Part shown: positions 1 to 7,560 of the stretch, piece by piece
Layout of the letters: each line of letters begins with the position of its first letter
Numbering within the stretch: position 1 is the first letter of the stretch
NCBI GenBank assembly: GCA_014729085.1
Contig: WJKM01000005.1
Location: forward strand, 1-37,815
Origin: Candidatus Dojkabacteria bacterium
Lineage (GTDB): Bacteria > Patescibacteriota > Dojkabacteria > B142 > WJKM01
Length of the DNA stretch: 37,815 nt
Direction: 5' to 3'
Notes under the pieces: model-generated
Seen by the model: only the letters and a program-made list of their open reading frames with translations
Told to the model about the DNA's origin: nothing
Databases searched by the model: none
Translations under genes and position numbers: made by a program

Positions 1-247
1 CACAGCTTGTGTCTGTCTCTATCCCAAATGCATTCTTTACAAACTTTGCCATTGCTCCTCTTGTTACTTCCCTCTCCTCATGATACATGCCGTCTGAATA
101 TCCGCTTATTATCCCATCATACAACAACTCTAATATATGCTCTTCAAATACGCTTCCTTCTATATCTGAAAGCATAACCAAAGCATTGACTTGAAAGGGA
201 AGAATAATAAATAAACTTATACATAAAAAAGATAATATTTTTTTCAT
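1..247 (-). CDS. SLH-domain surface protein, N-terminal fragment (runs off the window start)
   Basis: The 82 visible codons read toward the window start from an ATG at 247. They begin with a typical signal peptide: a Lys-Lys start, then a hydrophobic stretch to about residue 22 ending near VNA. One S-layer homology repeat follows, with the hallmark GIISGYSDG turn and a VTRGAMAKFV segment in place of the usual TRxEFA. SLH repeats bind secondary cell-wall polymers and hold proteins on the cell surface. The rest of the gene lies outside, so its effector domain is unknown. Two further SLH proteins in this window (starts at 4176 and 20720) share the architecture. The start is well supported by the signal peptide. 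Confidence is high for the SLH assignment and nil for specific function. Confidence 0.85.
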   Translation of the reverse strand, partial: MKKILSFLCISLFIILPFQVNALVMLSDIEGSVFEEHILELLYDGIISGYSDGMYHEEREVTRGAMAKFVKNAFGIETDTSC

Positions 248-284
248 ATATATTATTTAAAAATAAAATATGTAACATTTTCCC

Positions 285-326
285 GTTTGATATCACCATA
301 TCATGTTTATATCAAACCTGAGGTTT
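285..326 (-). promoter_or_regulatory. Overlapping inverted repeats upstream of the SLH gene
   Basis: GTTTGATAT (285-293) and ATATCAAAC (309-317) form a perfect 9-bp inverted repeat. Overlapping it, AAACCTGAGGTTT (314-326) is a 13-base palindrome with 6-bp arms. A minus-strand TACAAT, a -10-like hexamer, lies immediately upstream at 327-332, so the palindromes would cover the transcription start and leader of the SLH gene. This could be an operator or an mRNA hairpin; no regulator is identified. Confidence 0.35.
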
Positions 327-421
327 ATTGTACAATAGATCTTTGCGACTATCTATTACAACTTATACAAAATCTTATATATGAATTATATTTGAATTTT
401 CAACAACTAATCAAATAGTCT

Positions 422-449
422 TTGCTTTTAGCAATCCTAAAATTATAAA
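422..449 (+). promoter_or_regulatory. Likely sigma-70-type promoter of the SGNH hydrolase
   Basis: TTGCTT (422-427), a 16-base spacer and TATAAA (444-449) precede the ATG at 481 by about 30 bases. The spacing fits a housekeeping promoter with a short leader. No Shine-Dalgarno sequence is present between it and the ATG. Confidence 0.45.
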
Positions 450-480
450 ATTATCTTATTAATTCAATATGTAGATTTTC

Positions 481-1098
481 ATGGCTAGAATTTGTATATT
501 CGGAGATTCCATAGCAAAAGGACATAATGATTACAAAAATGGCGGTTGGGCCACATTACTTGGAAACCGACTGGAAAGAGAGTGTAATGACCTTAGTACA
601 TACAATTTATCAATTTCGGGAGACACTTCACAAAATATATTAAATAGATTTGAAATTGAGGCTAAACTTAGAAATCCAGTTGGGATACTTTTTGCATATG
701 GAATTAATGATGCTGCAATCAACATCAAGTCAGGGAAAACTCAAATCAATCTAAAAAAATTTGAAGAAAATACACAGAAATTAATCAACATATGCCGAAA
801 ATACTCATATAAAGCAATGTTTCTTGGTCCTACGAGTATAAACCAACAACTCTTAAACCCAGTACCTTGGATTCCCGATACCAAATACGGTCTGGAAAAA
901 ATAGAAAAATATCATACAAGATTAAAAACTATATGTAAAAATCGGGAAGAATATTTTATTCCGTTAATAAAACTACTTTCAAATTCAGACCTAGATGACG
1001 GCGTTCATCCCAATTCCCAAGGTCACAAAAAAATATTTAAAAATATTTATTCTTTTCTGAAAGATAATGACCTAATTTCAAAATTAGATGAGAATTAG
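481..1098 (+). CDS. SGNH/GDSL-family hydrolase (esterase/lipase-like)
   Basis: This 205-residue protein shows the four SGNH blocks. FGDSIAKG carries the nucleophile Ser10. SGDTS has the oxyanion Gly47. GIND has Asn76. DDGVHPNSQGH supplies the Asp173-x-x-His176 pair. Family members are esterases, acyl-thioesterases or carbohydrate deacetylases, and the substrate cannot be read from the sequence. There is no signal peptide, so the enzyme is probably cytoplasmic. The length is normal for a single-domain member. It is preceded by its own probable promoter and converges with the gene ending at 1103, leaving only four bases between them and no obvious terminator. It appears monocistronic. The fold and catalytic set are clear; the substrate is unknown. 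Confidence 0.85.
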   Translation: MARICIFGDSIAKGHNDYKNGGWATLLGNRLERECNDLSTYNLSISGDTSQNILNRFEIEAKLRNPVGILFAYGINDAAINIKSGKTQINLKKFEENTQKLINICRKYSYKAMFLGPTSINQQLLNPVPWIPDTKYGLEKIEKYHTRLKTICKNREEYFIPLIKLLSNSDLDDGVHPNSQGHKKIFKNIYSFLKDNDLISKLDEN

Positions 1099-1102
1099 AA
1101 AG

Positions 1103-1729
1103 TTAGGAAATTTCATTAATAATTTTTTCAACTCTCTTCTTTTGAGACTTCTTCAGTTCAGGTAACCTTGCCTGTAGGACCTTAATAAATTCTTTTTTAT
1201 TGTTCTCGTCTACAGTGACAATAATACTTACACTATTTTTTGCAATATCCTTGGGCCTATCTTTTTTCAAATATTGAATAAGAAGTGGAAAAAATTTCTT
1301 TCTATATCTTTCTTTCTCAGCAGAAACGTTTGCCAAGACTCGAATCCCCCAATCTCTTGTAATAATAGATCCCTTTTCAATTGCATTTATTACTTCCTCC
1401 TTACGTTTCCATATTTCATCTGCTTTCATGTGTGCAATTGTGCCTAATGCTGTCATTGCACCCCACACAAGTCTATTATTATTAGAAGATAAAAGATCTA
1501 TGAATTCAAAAACATAGTTTTGAATCAATTCAGGTTTTCTGTAACCAACTTCATAAAGTACTTTTATCGCATCACTCTGAATAGATTTTGATTCTTCTCC
1601 AAAGACGAACTCAATTAATTCCTTTACAGCCTCCCTCTGATTTTTTTGACAAATTTTTTCAGCTAATTGAATGTTTAATTTTTCATCTTTTCTATCATTT
1701 TGAGATGCTAACGAATTTCTTATATCCAT
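1103..1729 (-). CDS. HEAT-repeat-like alpha-helical protein, function unknown
   Basis: The 208 residues are predicted to be almost entirely helical, with paired amphipathic helices. Examples are the segments around RLVWGAMTALGTIA (about 85-98) and TRDWGIRVLANVSA (about 124-137), which resemble HEAT/ARM repeats. Such folds are usually scaffolds for protein-protein contacts. Similar HEAT-like proteins occur as uncharacterised single genes in other anaerobes, but no specific role is known to me. There is no signal peptide or membrane segment. The gene diverges from the TetR gene at 1799 across a 69-base gap that holds a promoter and palindrome. The TetR operator could therefore also control this gene; that is inference from position. 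Real gene: high confidence. Fold: moderate confidence. Confidence 0.65.
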   Translation of the reverse strand: MDIRNSLASQNDRKDEKLNIQLAEKICQKNQREAVKELIEFVFGEESKSIQSDAIKVLYEVGYRKPELIQNYVFEFIDLLSSNNNRLVWGAMTALGTIAHMKADEIWKRKEEVINAIEKGSIITRDWGIRVLANVSAEKERYRKKFFPLLIQYLKKDRPKDIAKNSVSIIVTVDENNKKEFIKVLQARLPELKKSQKKRVEKIINEIS

Positions 1730-1731
1730 AT

Positions 1732-1761
1732 TTGAAAATTTTAAGAATTTAGTGGTATAAT
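1732..1761 (+). promoter_or_regulatory. Promoter of the TetR-family gene
   Basis: TTGAAA (1732-1737), an 18-base spacer and a perfect TATAAT (1756-1761) give one of the best sigma-70-type promoters in the window. The start site should fall near 1768, inside the palindrome at 1765-1782, which gives a leader of about 30 bases. Confidence 0.65.
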
Positions 1762-1764
1762 TTT

Positions 1765-1782
1765 ACTGAGTAACCACTCAGT
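1765..1782 (+). promoter_or_regulatory. Palindromic operator, probably for the adjacent TetR regulator
   Basis: ACTGAGT, four bases (AACC), then ACTCAGT form a perfect 7-bp inverted repeat. It begins three bases after the -10 hexamer, so it covers the expected transcription start. TetR proteins commonly bind such short palindromes and repress their own gene. Assignment to this regulator is inferred from position. Confidence 0.6.
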
Positions 1783-1798
1783 TGTCAAGACACTTTCT

Positions 1799-2371
1799 AT
1801 GACTGCTAAAAGAAATAAAGAAAAAACAATATCAAAAATCATCAAAGTATCAATAAAACTTTTTGAAAAAAAAGGTTTTAACAACACTTCAACAGAAGAA
1901 ATTGCAGATGAAGCCGGGGTGGCTCATGGAACAATTTTTTACTACTTCCCGAAGAGAGCGGACCTCGTAATTGCCGCTATTTACGAAGCAATGAAAAAAC
2001 TTGCTTACCAAATAATTTTAAAATCAAAGAATAAATCAAGTCTTGAAGAACTATGCGAATTATTTATTGATGAAGTAATGAAAAATTCTAAATTTTATTC
2101 AAAGCTAGTGAAAGAATTACCTATCATGCCGCTTAAAACCCAAAGATTAATTTATGCTTCTCTAAGTGGCTTCTCAACTTATTTTGTTGAGGAAATTAAA
2201 CGTATTAGAAAGGATAAAAAAAGAATCCCTGCTCATCTATTTTCGTTTTTTTGGTTTGGGATGATTAATTATATATTTTCCTATGAGGAACTACTTAACT
2301 CTGAAAAAATTCTATATGAACACAAAAATGAATTGATACAGATATTTGTCAATTCAGTTAAAAATACTTAA
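1799..2371 (+). CDS. TetR/AcrR-family transcriptional regulator
   Basis: Residues 8-55 form the canonical TetR helix-turn-helix: a helix ending in FEKKGFNNTS, then TEEIADEAGVAHGTIFYYFP and a KRADLV cap. The remaining 135 residues are the variable helical ligand-binding and dimerisation half, so the inducer cannot be inferred. The length (190) is typical. The start follows a clear promoter and a palindrome overlapping the predicted transcript start, which suggests autorepression. The zinc-ribbon gene at 2387 begins 15 bases downstream and is probably co-transcribed; the pair ends at the terminator at 2693-2723. The divergent HEAT-like gene may be a second target. No efflux pump lies beside it, which is unusual for AcrR-type members. 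Confidence 0.9.
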   Translation: MTAKRNKEKTISKIIKVSIKLFEKKGFNNTSTEEIADEAGVAHGTIFYYFPKRADLVIAAIYEAMKKLAYQIILKSKNKSSLEELCELFIDEVMKNSKFYSKLVKELPIMPLKTQRLIYASLSGFSTYFVEEIKRIRKDKKRIPAHLFSFFWFGMINYIFSYEELLNSEKILYEHKNELIQIFVNSVKNT

Positions 2372-2386
2372 TTTCTTAAATTAATC

Positions 2387-2656
2387 ATGATGTCTGATGA
2401 CAAAAAAATGTGCATAGTCTGCACAATGCCCCTTGTAAACAAAGATGATTTCCCAGGGGGAGATACCTCATTAAACTACTGCAAACACTGTGGTACAGAA
2501 GATAGCATCTACCCCTATTCGGTACTTGTAGAGGGTATGAAAGATTTTTTAATGGAATCTCAGGGAATGGATGAAAAACAAGCAAAAATTGCCGCAAAAG
2601 AAATGATAGATAATAGCGAGGCAGTGAAACAAGCCCTGGTTAATAAACCGGAATAA
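2387..2656 (+). CDS. Small zinc-ribbon protein
   Basis: In this 89-residue protein, CIVC (Cys9, Cys12) and CKHC (Cys32, Cys35) are spaced to bind one zinc. The motif resembles the putative zinc-ribbon family PF12674, whose members carry a short helical tail. Here the tail (about residues 45-89) is helical and charged, with a GMDEKQAKIAAKEM segment. The function is unknown; such proteins are often small accessory or nucleic-acid-binding factors. Two in-frame ATGs (2387, 2390) are possible starts, neither with a Shine-Dalgarno sequence. It follows the TetR gene by 15 bases and is followed by a strong terminator, so the two probably form one transcript. Confidence 0.75.
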   Translation: MMSDDKKMCIVCTMPLVNKDDFPGGDTSLNYCKHCGTEDSIYPYSVLVEGMKDFLMESQGMDEKQAKIAAKEMIDNSEAVKQALVNKPE

Positions 2657-2692
2657 TGCTGTATGTAGAGTTAATAAATAATTACTGAATAT

Positions 2693-2723
2693 AAAAAGTG
2701 GGACTTAAAAAGCCCCACTTTTT
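2693..2723 (+). terminator. Rho-independent terminator (probably bidirectional)
   Basis: AAAAAGTGGG (2693-2702) pairs perfectly with CCCACTTTTT (2714-2723) around an 11-base loop. The A-run on one side and T-run on the other allow termination from both directions. It lies between two convergent genes (ends at 2656 and 2740). Confidence 0.8.
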
Positions 2724-2739
2724 GTGGTCTTCCTGTCTG

Positions 2740-4176
2740 TTAATTCTCAAAAAGCAGAAATTTCACTGTCAATCTATCATTACCTAAATTTACACCCATA
2801 AAGCTATATCCTACAGCAAAATTGTATATATCAGGATATGATGGATCAAACTGAAACTTAATCACGGTAGTGCCAACACCAGGAGATGTTTCATAATATG
2901 TAGACTGAATACTAGTAACTAAGGGATTATCTGTGACTGATTCAGTAAATGTCCCATTTTTATTTGTCAAATCTGTATGAACATCATCAATTCTAATATA
3001 CAAACTTGGCCCCCCGACATCTTCTGCATAATACATGTGAGTAGGAGTAGAAGCACCAAAAAATTCGAATTTATATCTGAAAATATCTGTATCAAATACA
3101 TTGTCTTCCCTGGTATATTGAATTCTAGAAGGAATTGTAGTGTATTCATTCCAAGCCTTTGCATCTTGCCAATTCAAGTCTGGAACTACCTGTGCTGTAA
3201 GCTCTTCAAAGGTCTTATAACTTTTATTCGTTATGTTATTATCTAGTCTATATATCAACTCTACAAATTCAGCTCTTGTTATTTTATGCTCTATTGATGA
3301 AATAGAATCCGGAATAGCATGTCTTTCCTCCAATTCTAATATATAAGGTTTAAAAATGTAGTTTGGATCATCGCTTGGGACATTACCAGTCGTATATCCA
3401 TAAGCATTTGAAACAATCTTAGACACCTCACCAAATTTAATGTTTCTTTCTGCTTTATATTCTCCATCTGAATATCCACTCACTATACTTTCTCTTTTTG
3501 CAACACAAATATATTTTGCAAATGTATACGTTGGAGTAACATCTGGAAAACTATAATCGTAGTAATTACAGTCATTTATTGTATTCTCATCAAATTTTGC
3601 ATTAATCATAACTTTTGTAAATTCTCCTCTGGTAATCAATCTTTCCGGTTTAAAAGTACCATCGGTATATCCGCTTACAATATTGTTTTCAACTGCATAA
3701 ACAATAGCATCATAATACTTATAACCTAGCGGAACATCTGGAAAAATACTTGAGCCTGGAGGCGTAGAACTATTATCCTGTATAGTGAAATAATCATCTG
3801 ATTGATCACTAAGACTTCCTGCTCCAGTCTCATAACCTGTTATGTCAATCAAATATTCGTCACTGGACATACCACTTGTATCCCATTCATAAGAACCAGT
3901 ATTATCTATACTAGTTTCAATCCAAGACAAACTTCCTGGCCCCCGAGAATATCCAAGCGTAACCTTGTCGATATTTTCTGTGGAGTCCCATTCAATTGTT
4001 ACTATATCTCCTTTTTGATACACCTCTCCTCCATTTGGAGAAGTTATTTTTATACTTCCATCAATTGCAGCATTTGCCTTATTGATAAATAGAAAAGTAG
4101 CAATTAAAAACAATGCAGTTGTACTTACAAAATATCTACTAATAGTAATAATACTTTTGATATAAGATTTATTCAT
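2740..4176 (-). CDS. Secreted SLH protein with an N-terminal Ig-like (Kre9/Knh1-type) domain
   Basis: This 478-residue exported protein has a signal peptide with a hydrophobic core at about 15-31, cleaved near ANA-A at 37. Next comes a beta-sandwich beginning ITSPNGGEVYQKGD, the pattern of the Ser-Thr-rich/Kre9-Knh1 Ig-like family (about 40-133). Three SLH repeats follow (about 143-315), shown by NIVSGYTDGTF with ITRGEFTK, by SIVSGYSDGEY, and by a third with ITRAEFVELIY. The last 160 residues are a beta-rich domain I do not recognise. The SLH repeats should anchor it to the wall or S-layer, leaving the other domains exposed. It appears monocistronic, with the shared terminator at 2693-2723 downstream. 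The role could be adhesive or structural; no catalytic motif is visible. Confidence 0.85.
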   Translation of the reverse strand: MNKSYIKSIITISRYFVSTTALFLIATFLFINKANAAIDGSIKITSPNGGEVYQKGDIVTIEWDSTENIDKVTLGYSRGPGSLSWIETSIDNTGSYEWDTSGMSSDEYLIDITGYETGAGSLSDQSDDYFTIQDNSSTPPGSSIFPDVPLGYKYYDAIVYAVENNIVSGYTDGTFKPERLITRGEFTKVMINAKFDENTINDCNYYDYSFPDVTPTYTFAKYICVAKRESIVSGYSDGEYKAERNIKFGEVSKIVSNAYGYTTGNVPSDDPNYIFKPYILELEERHAIPDSISSIEHKITRAEFVELIYRLDNNITNKSYKTFEELTAQVVPDLNWQDAKAWNEYTTIPSRIQYTREDNVFDTDIFRYKFEFFGASTPTHMYYAEDVGGPSLYIRIDDVHTDLTNKNGTFTESVTDNPLVTSIQSTYYETSPGVGTTVIKFQFDPSYPDIYNFAVGYSFMGVNLGNDRLTVKFLLFEN

Positions 4177-4567
4177 TTTGTTACTTTATAAATTAAGTAT
4201 TTGTCTCTCAATAGAGTAATTATATCACTATTCCATAAACAACATTCAAAATAATTTGTGCTTTCCAATTATACAAAGTTAGTATCTTTATAAATATAGA
4301 CTGTTTTAGAATTCCTTTAGTATTTGGAATATAGCCTCCCCTAAACTTCTTAGTTCTAGCGAAATATAAAGATAAAAGTCCTCCCTAAAAAACACTAAGT
4401 TAAAATTCCGATCTAACCCAAATAAAAAGAGATTGCACATAAGCAATTAAACACTATGTGTATTTTTGCAAACTATTTTAGCTTTTAATTTACGATCAAT
4501 ATAATGATTAAATATCAGACCTATAAGAATTTACACGTTGTGAGAATTAATTATTATATTTCTACAA
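4177..4567. other. Divergent intergenic region between the SLH and phosphorylase-like genes
   Basis: No coding sequence is supported here. I see a probable promoter for the plus-strand gene (4530-4557). ATTTTTGCAAAC at 4462-4473 recurs in variant form upstream of two other genes. On the minus strand, GGAGGACTTTT (plus 4374-4384) recurs at 21708-21718. No convincing hairpin or riboswitch was found. Confidence 0.5.
4530..4557 (+). promoter_or_regulatory. Possible near-leaderless promoter for the phosphorylase-like gene
   Basis: TTTACA (4530-4535), a 16-base spacer and TATTAT (4552-4557) lie just before the ATG at 4568. Transcription would start only a few bases ahead of the start codon, giving an almost leaderless mRNA. 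This fits the lack of ribosome-binding sites in the window. Confidence 0.35.
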
Positions 4568-5803
4568 ATGAAAATTTCTGATATTTATCAGATACCCAAC
4601 ACACACAGATTGAGTCCATCTAAGCTTAGATATCTTAATTCCCTTGTACCCGAATATCCGATTCTCAATAAAACAAAGAAAATAAAAATAAAACAAACCT
4701 ACTTCAAAAAATCGCCTGAAAATACCGAACAATATACATATGTAAACCACCAAAATAATATCAATCCCCATCTCTTTAAACCTAAATACTACTTCAATTC
4801 AAACAATTCAGAACTACTTATATATTGTGCAAATCAAGAGGTTGTTGCACACACAACAAGAGCACTTGCAACAATTAATAGTTTTATGTATTTAAAAGAT
4901 TTGGAAATTGAACTTAGTAAAGACGAAAAAGACATATCTAAACTAGACTTAGGAAAAACAAATTCAAATCTCATTATTTGCAATATCCAAAGTTTCTTAA
5001 ACTTTTTAAAAATAATATATTTCTATTCCATTAACCTACCAGAGGAAAAAATACAGAATTATTTTACACAAAAGGAACTCTCCCGTCTGGAAGCAAAGAA
5101 TATACAAGAAAACCTAAATCATCAAACTGAAATAATTGATGAGAAAAAGTATAACTTTGTAGATATTTTCAATCTGGAATTTATCAATACAACATCTCCA
5201 TATATACACGCTGTAAAAATTTCATGGGGTGGGACCGATCTTACAGTTGTACAACTGGTATGGGGAGTAACTCTTGCAGAAAATCTGCTTAAATTGATAG
5301 TAGAAAACAATCAAGTGTCAAGAATAGGGTTCGTAGGGGGTGCTGGTTGTATTGGAGATAATCCAGCTGACATAGATGATGTTTTTGTTTTAGATAATGT
5401 TTTATATGGAAACGACAAAGATGGTTATGAATTAAAAAATATCAAAAATCAAATAAAATATGTAGATGAAAATATTTTTTTTCAAAACAAGAAAACTGTA
5501 GTTGGAAATCTCAAAACCGTAGTTCCTGAGCTCGGCTCAATATCTACAACCAAACATTATAAACAAAGCCTAGACAAGATTTCTGCATTTGATATGGAAT
5601 TTGAAGGCTTCCATAATGCTTTAAAAGGTGAAGATGTTAAGATCGCTGCTATCTATTACTACATGGATAAGGAAGATGCGGGTATAGAACTAGGTGATAC
5701 ATATTATTATAAACCATTCTTAAAAAAACTATTTAAAGATTTTAATCGCGGAAAGTATTACTGTTATGAAAAGGTCTGGAATTGGTTCATTCAATCTAAA
5801 TAA
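4568..5803 (+). CDS. Nucleoside-phosphorylase-like protein with an unrecognised N-terminal half
   Basis: The last 200 of 411 residues resemble the purine/uridine phosphorylase and MTA/SAH nucleosidase fold. RIGFVGGAGCIGD (about 252-264), followed by an acidic DIDDVFVLD, matches the glycine-rich phosphate/ribose loop and the GD-x-V strand. AFDMEFEGFHNAL (about 340-352) matches the DMExxxF ribose-binding signature. These enzymes cleave N-glycosidic bonds of nucleosides. The first 200 residues are Asn/Lys-rich, contain an Arg/Ala-rich helix (about 92-106) and match nothing I recognise; they make the protein much longer than the usual 230-290 residues. There is no signal peptide. It is flanked by gaps of 391 and 317 bases, so it is transcribed alone. 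It could be a salvage enzyme or an NAD/nucleotide-degrading effector. Confidence 0.5.
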   Translation: MKISDIYQIPNTHRLSPSKLRYLNSLVPEYPILNKTKKIKIKQTYFKKSPENTEQYTYVNHQNNINPHLFKPKYYFNSNNSELLIYCANQEVVAHTTRALATINSFMYLKDLEIELSKDEKDISKLDLGKTNSNLIICNIQSFLNFLKIIYFYSINLPEEKIQNYFTQKELSRLEAKNIQENLNHQTEIIDEKKYNFVDIFNLEFINTTSPYIHAVKISWGGTDLTVVQLVWGVTLAENLLKLIVENNQVSRIGFVGGAGCIGDNPADIDDVFVLDNVLYGNDKDGYELKNIKNQIKYVDENIFFQNKKTVVGNLKTVVPELGSISTTKHYKQSLDKISAFDMEFEGFHNALKGEDVKIAAIYYYMDKEDAGIELGDTYYYKPFLKKLFKDFNRGKYYCYEKVWNWFIQSK

Positions 5804-6120
5804 ATATTTTGATTCAATAAAATGAATTCAAGTATAACATCTCATATTATCCCTTCTTAACAAACTTATTACTCTCAATTTATATAATATCAACTATTGT
5901 TTACTCATAGATATAGCATATAAGTGACGATGAAGAAATATATGTGCGCATTTTTGTAAACAGTTTAATAAAAAAACACAAATCCTATAGAATGAATATA
6001 TAATAATCAACATACTACTATTATTAGTTCAAAACGAATATATATTTTTTCATTAAAATGGAATATAATGAGGAAACTATCTTCAAATGATAGATTATTT
6101 TATTTTTTTATTTATTTAAA
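5804..6120. other. Intergenic region upstream of the Spo0M-like gene
   Basis: No gene is supported. ATTTTTGTAAAC at 5950-5961 resembles the element at 4462-4473, with further loose similarity around it. TATAAT at 6064-6069 could be the -10 element for the gene at 6121 (leader about 45 bases), but its -35 is poor. CTATC and GATAG (arms of a 5-bp hairpin) lie just downstream. Confidence 0.4.
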
Positions 6121-6645
6121 ATGGCAGAAGAGAAAAAAAATTCCAAAGATGCTCCAAAAAAAGTCGGGTTTTTCCAAAAGGTAAAACAATGGCTTGGTAT
6201 TGGAGGAGTCAAAGTAAAACTGGATGTCCCTCCAGAAGTTAACTCAGACGATAATGAGATTAAAGGGAAACTCCTACTTACAGCAAAAAGTGAGCAACAT
6301 GTAAAATCCTACGAGATTGTATTCGAAGAAAAATGGCAATATAAGAAGAATGGGGAAACTAAGTATAAGACAATTCAACTTGGTAAAAGAGTAGTTGAAG
6401 AACCTTTCGACATAAAAGAAGGGGAAGAAAAAGAAATCGAGTTTAGTTGCCCATTCCAATTTGCAAAAACAATGGAGGATGAACTGAAAGATAAAGGCGG
6501 GGTACTTGGCGCAATTGGATCCGCAAGCGCTTTTGTTAAAGGTCATAAATCCACATACTGGCTTAAGGCAACTGTAGATGTTGACAAAACAGCTATTGAC
6601 CCAAGCGCTAATAAAATCATTAATGTCGTACGAAAGAAAAAATAA
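6121..6645 (+). CDS. Spo0M-like arrestin-fold protein
   Basis: After a Lys-rich 20-residue head, this 174-residue protein runs GFFQKVKQWLGIGGVKVKLDVP, then an NEIKGKLLLTA strand. This is the layout of the SpoOM family (PF07070), whose N-terminal beta-sandwich is arrestin-like. The middle has alternating strands with a YEIVFEEKWQY segment. A Gly/Ala-rich loop follows (about 122-138), then a final strand pair. Family members in Bacillus are soluble cytoplasmic proteins tied to sporulation and cytoskeletal control; in a non-sporulator the role is unknown. It is shorter than the roughly 250 residues of Bacillus Spo0M, matching only the arrestin-like part. The next gene starts 22 bases downstream, so the two probably form an operon closed by the terminator at 7465. 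Confidence 0.6.
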   Translation: MAEEKKNSKDAPKKVGFFQKVKQWLGIGGVKVKLDVPPEVNSDDNEIKGKLLLTAKSEQHVKSYEIVFEEKWQYKKNGETKYKTIQLGKRVVEEPFDIKEGEEKEIEFSCPFQFAKTMEDELKDKGGVLGAIGSASAFVKGHKSTYWLKATVDVDKTAIDPSANKIINVVRKKK

Positions 6646-6667
6646 TTTATTTATTTAGTTTAATAAA

Positions 6668-7432
6668 ATGGATGTCAGTAAATTACCAAAAAAAGTAAGA
6701 ATTATTATTCTTATTGTAATTGGTGTACTTGTTCTAGCCTGTGGTGTTATTTATCTTCTAACTAAAGAAAAATACGACCCTGAAGTTCTAGAAGAAAGAA
6801 AATCTCAAATGCAGGAAATGTATACCAAGCTTGGAAAAATATATAATAATTTCCCTTCAGAAGAAGAACTAGCTGAAACAGTCGCTTGTGATGATTCAGC
6901 AATTAAGGAAAAAGTTAATCACGAAAGGGAAACTGTTCCCTACTTTGAGCATACTTATTATGAATACCTCTCCAGATTTGGTTCCGGATCAATTATGGAA
7001 GATGATTCACTTGACTGGATCAACAGCAACTCCTTTAGCCAAATGAAGGAGCTTGAAGAAATTGATACAATGATTGAATCAAAAGTTGGTTTGAACTCTG
7101 TTGAAGAACTTAATCAGGATGGACATGTAGTAGTTTTCTACCCTTTCGAGGTTTATCTTCCAGAAATTACTGAGGATGGAGATACATACTATATCGGAAG
7201 CTATGATGGTGCCCTAGTAGTATTTGACTATGAGGAAGCCAAACCAGTGTGCCATACAACATTTAGTGTAGAGAGCAGTCCAACAATTAAAGTATCTGAA
7301 GGTAAACTTACCTCAGAAGATGAAAAAACAATTATGAAAGATTTCAAAGAAAATTTCGGTAAAGAAGTCAAAAAGGCTATTGAAGAAATTTCGTCTGAAA
7401 TCAAACTTAGCAAAACTATTTGGACTATGTAG
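6668..7432 (+). CDS. Membrane-anchored protein of unknown function
   Basis: This 254-residue protein has a single strongly hydrophobic segment at about 10-32, preceded by positive charges. The remaining 220 residues should therefore face outside, anchored at the N-terminus. The outer part is acidic (many Glu/Asp), mixed helical/beta, and ends in a Lys/Glu-rich helix. A Cys sits just inside the hydrophobic segment (LACGVIY), but the context is not a good lipobox because the segment continues past it. No family is recognised. It follows the Spo0M-like gene by 22 bases and precedes a strong terminator, so the pair is likely one transcript. A surface partner for the arrestin-like protein is possible but not shown. 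Confidence 0.6.
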   Translation: MDVSKLPKKVRIIILIVIGVLVLACGVIYLLTKEKYDPEVLEERKSQMQEMYTKLGKIYNNFPSEEELAETVACDDSAIKEKVNHERETVPYFEHTYYEYLSRFGSGSIMEDDSLDWINSNSFSQMKELEEIDTMIESKVGLNSVEELNQDGHVVVFYPFEVYLPEITEDGDTYYIGSYDGALVVFDYEEAKPVCHTTFSVESSPTIKVSEGKLTSEDEKTIMKDFKENFGKEVKKAIEEISSEIKLSKTIWTM

Positions 7433-7464
7433 TAAACCTTAATTACTTAAATTAGTATTAAGTC

Positions 7465-7496
7465 AAACCCTGTACTTTATGAAGTACAGGGTTTTT
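7465..7496 (+). terminator. Strong Rho-independent terminator
   Basis: AAACCCTGTACTT (7465-7477), a TATG loop and AAGTACAGGGTTT (7482-7494) form a perfect 13-bp stem running into a T-tract. It closes the Spo0M-like/membrane-protein operon. Its core (CCCTGTA, TTTATG, TACAGGG, T-run) is shared with the terminator at 35842-35873. Confidence 0.9.
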
Positions 7497-7560
7497 GCTA
7501 CTATGCTTTATAAAATGAGAAGCTTATAGCTTAATATACTTTTAAATTAAATTACCAAGT

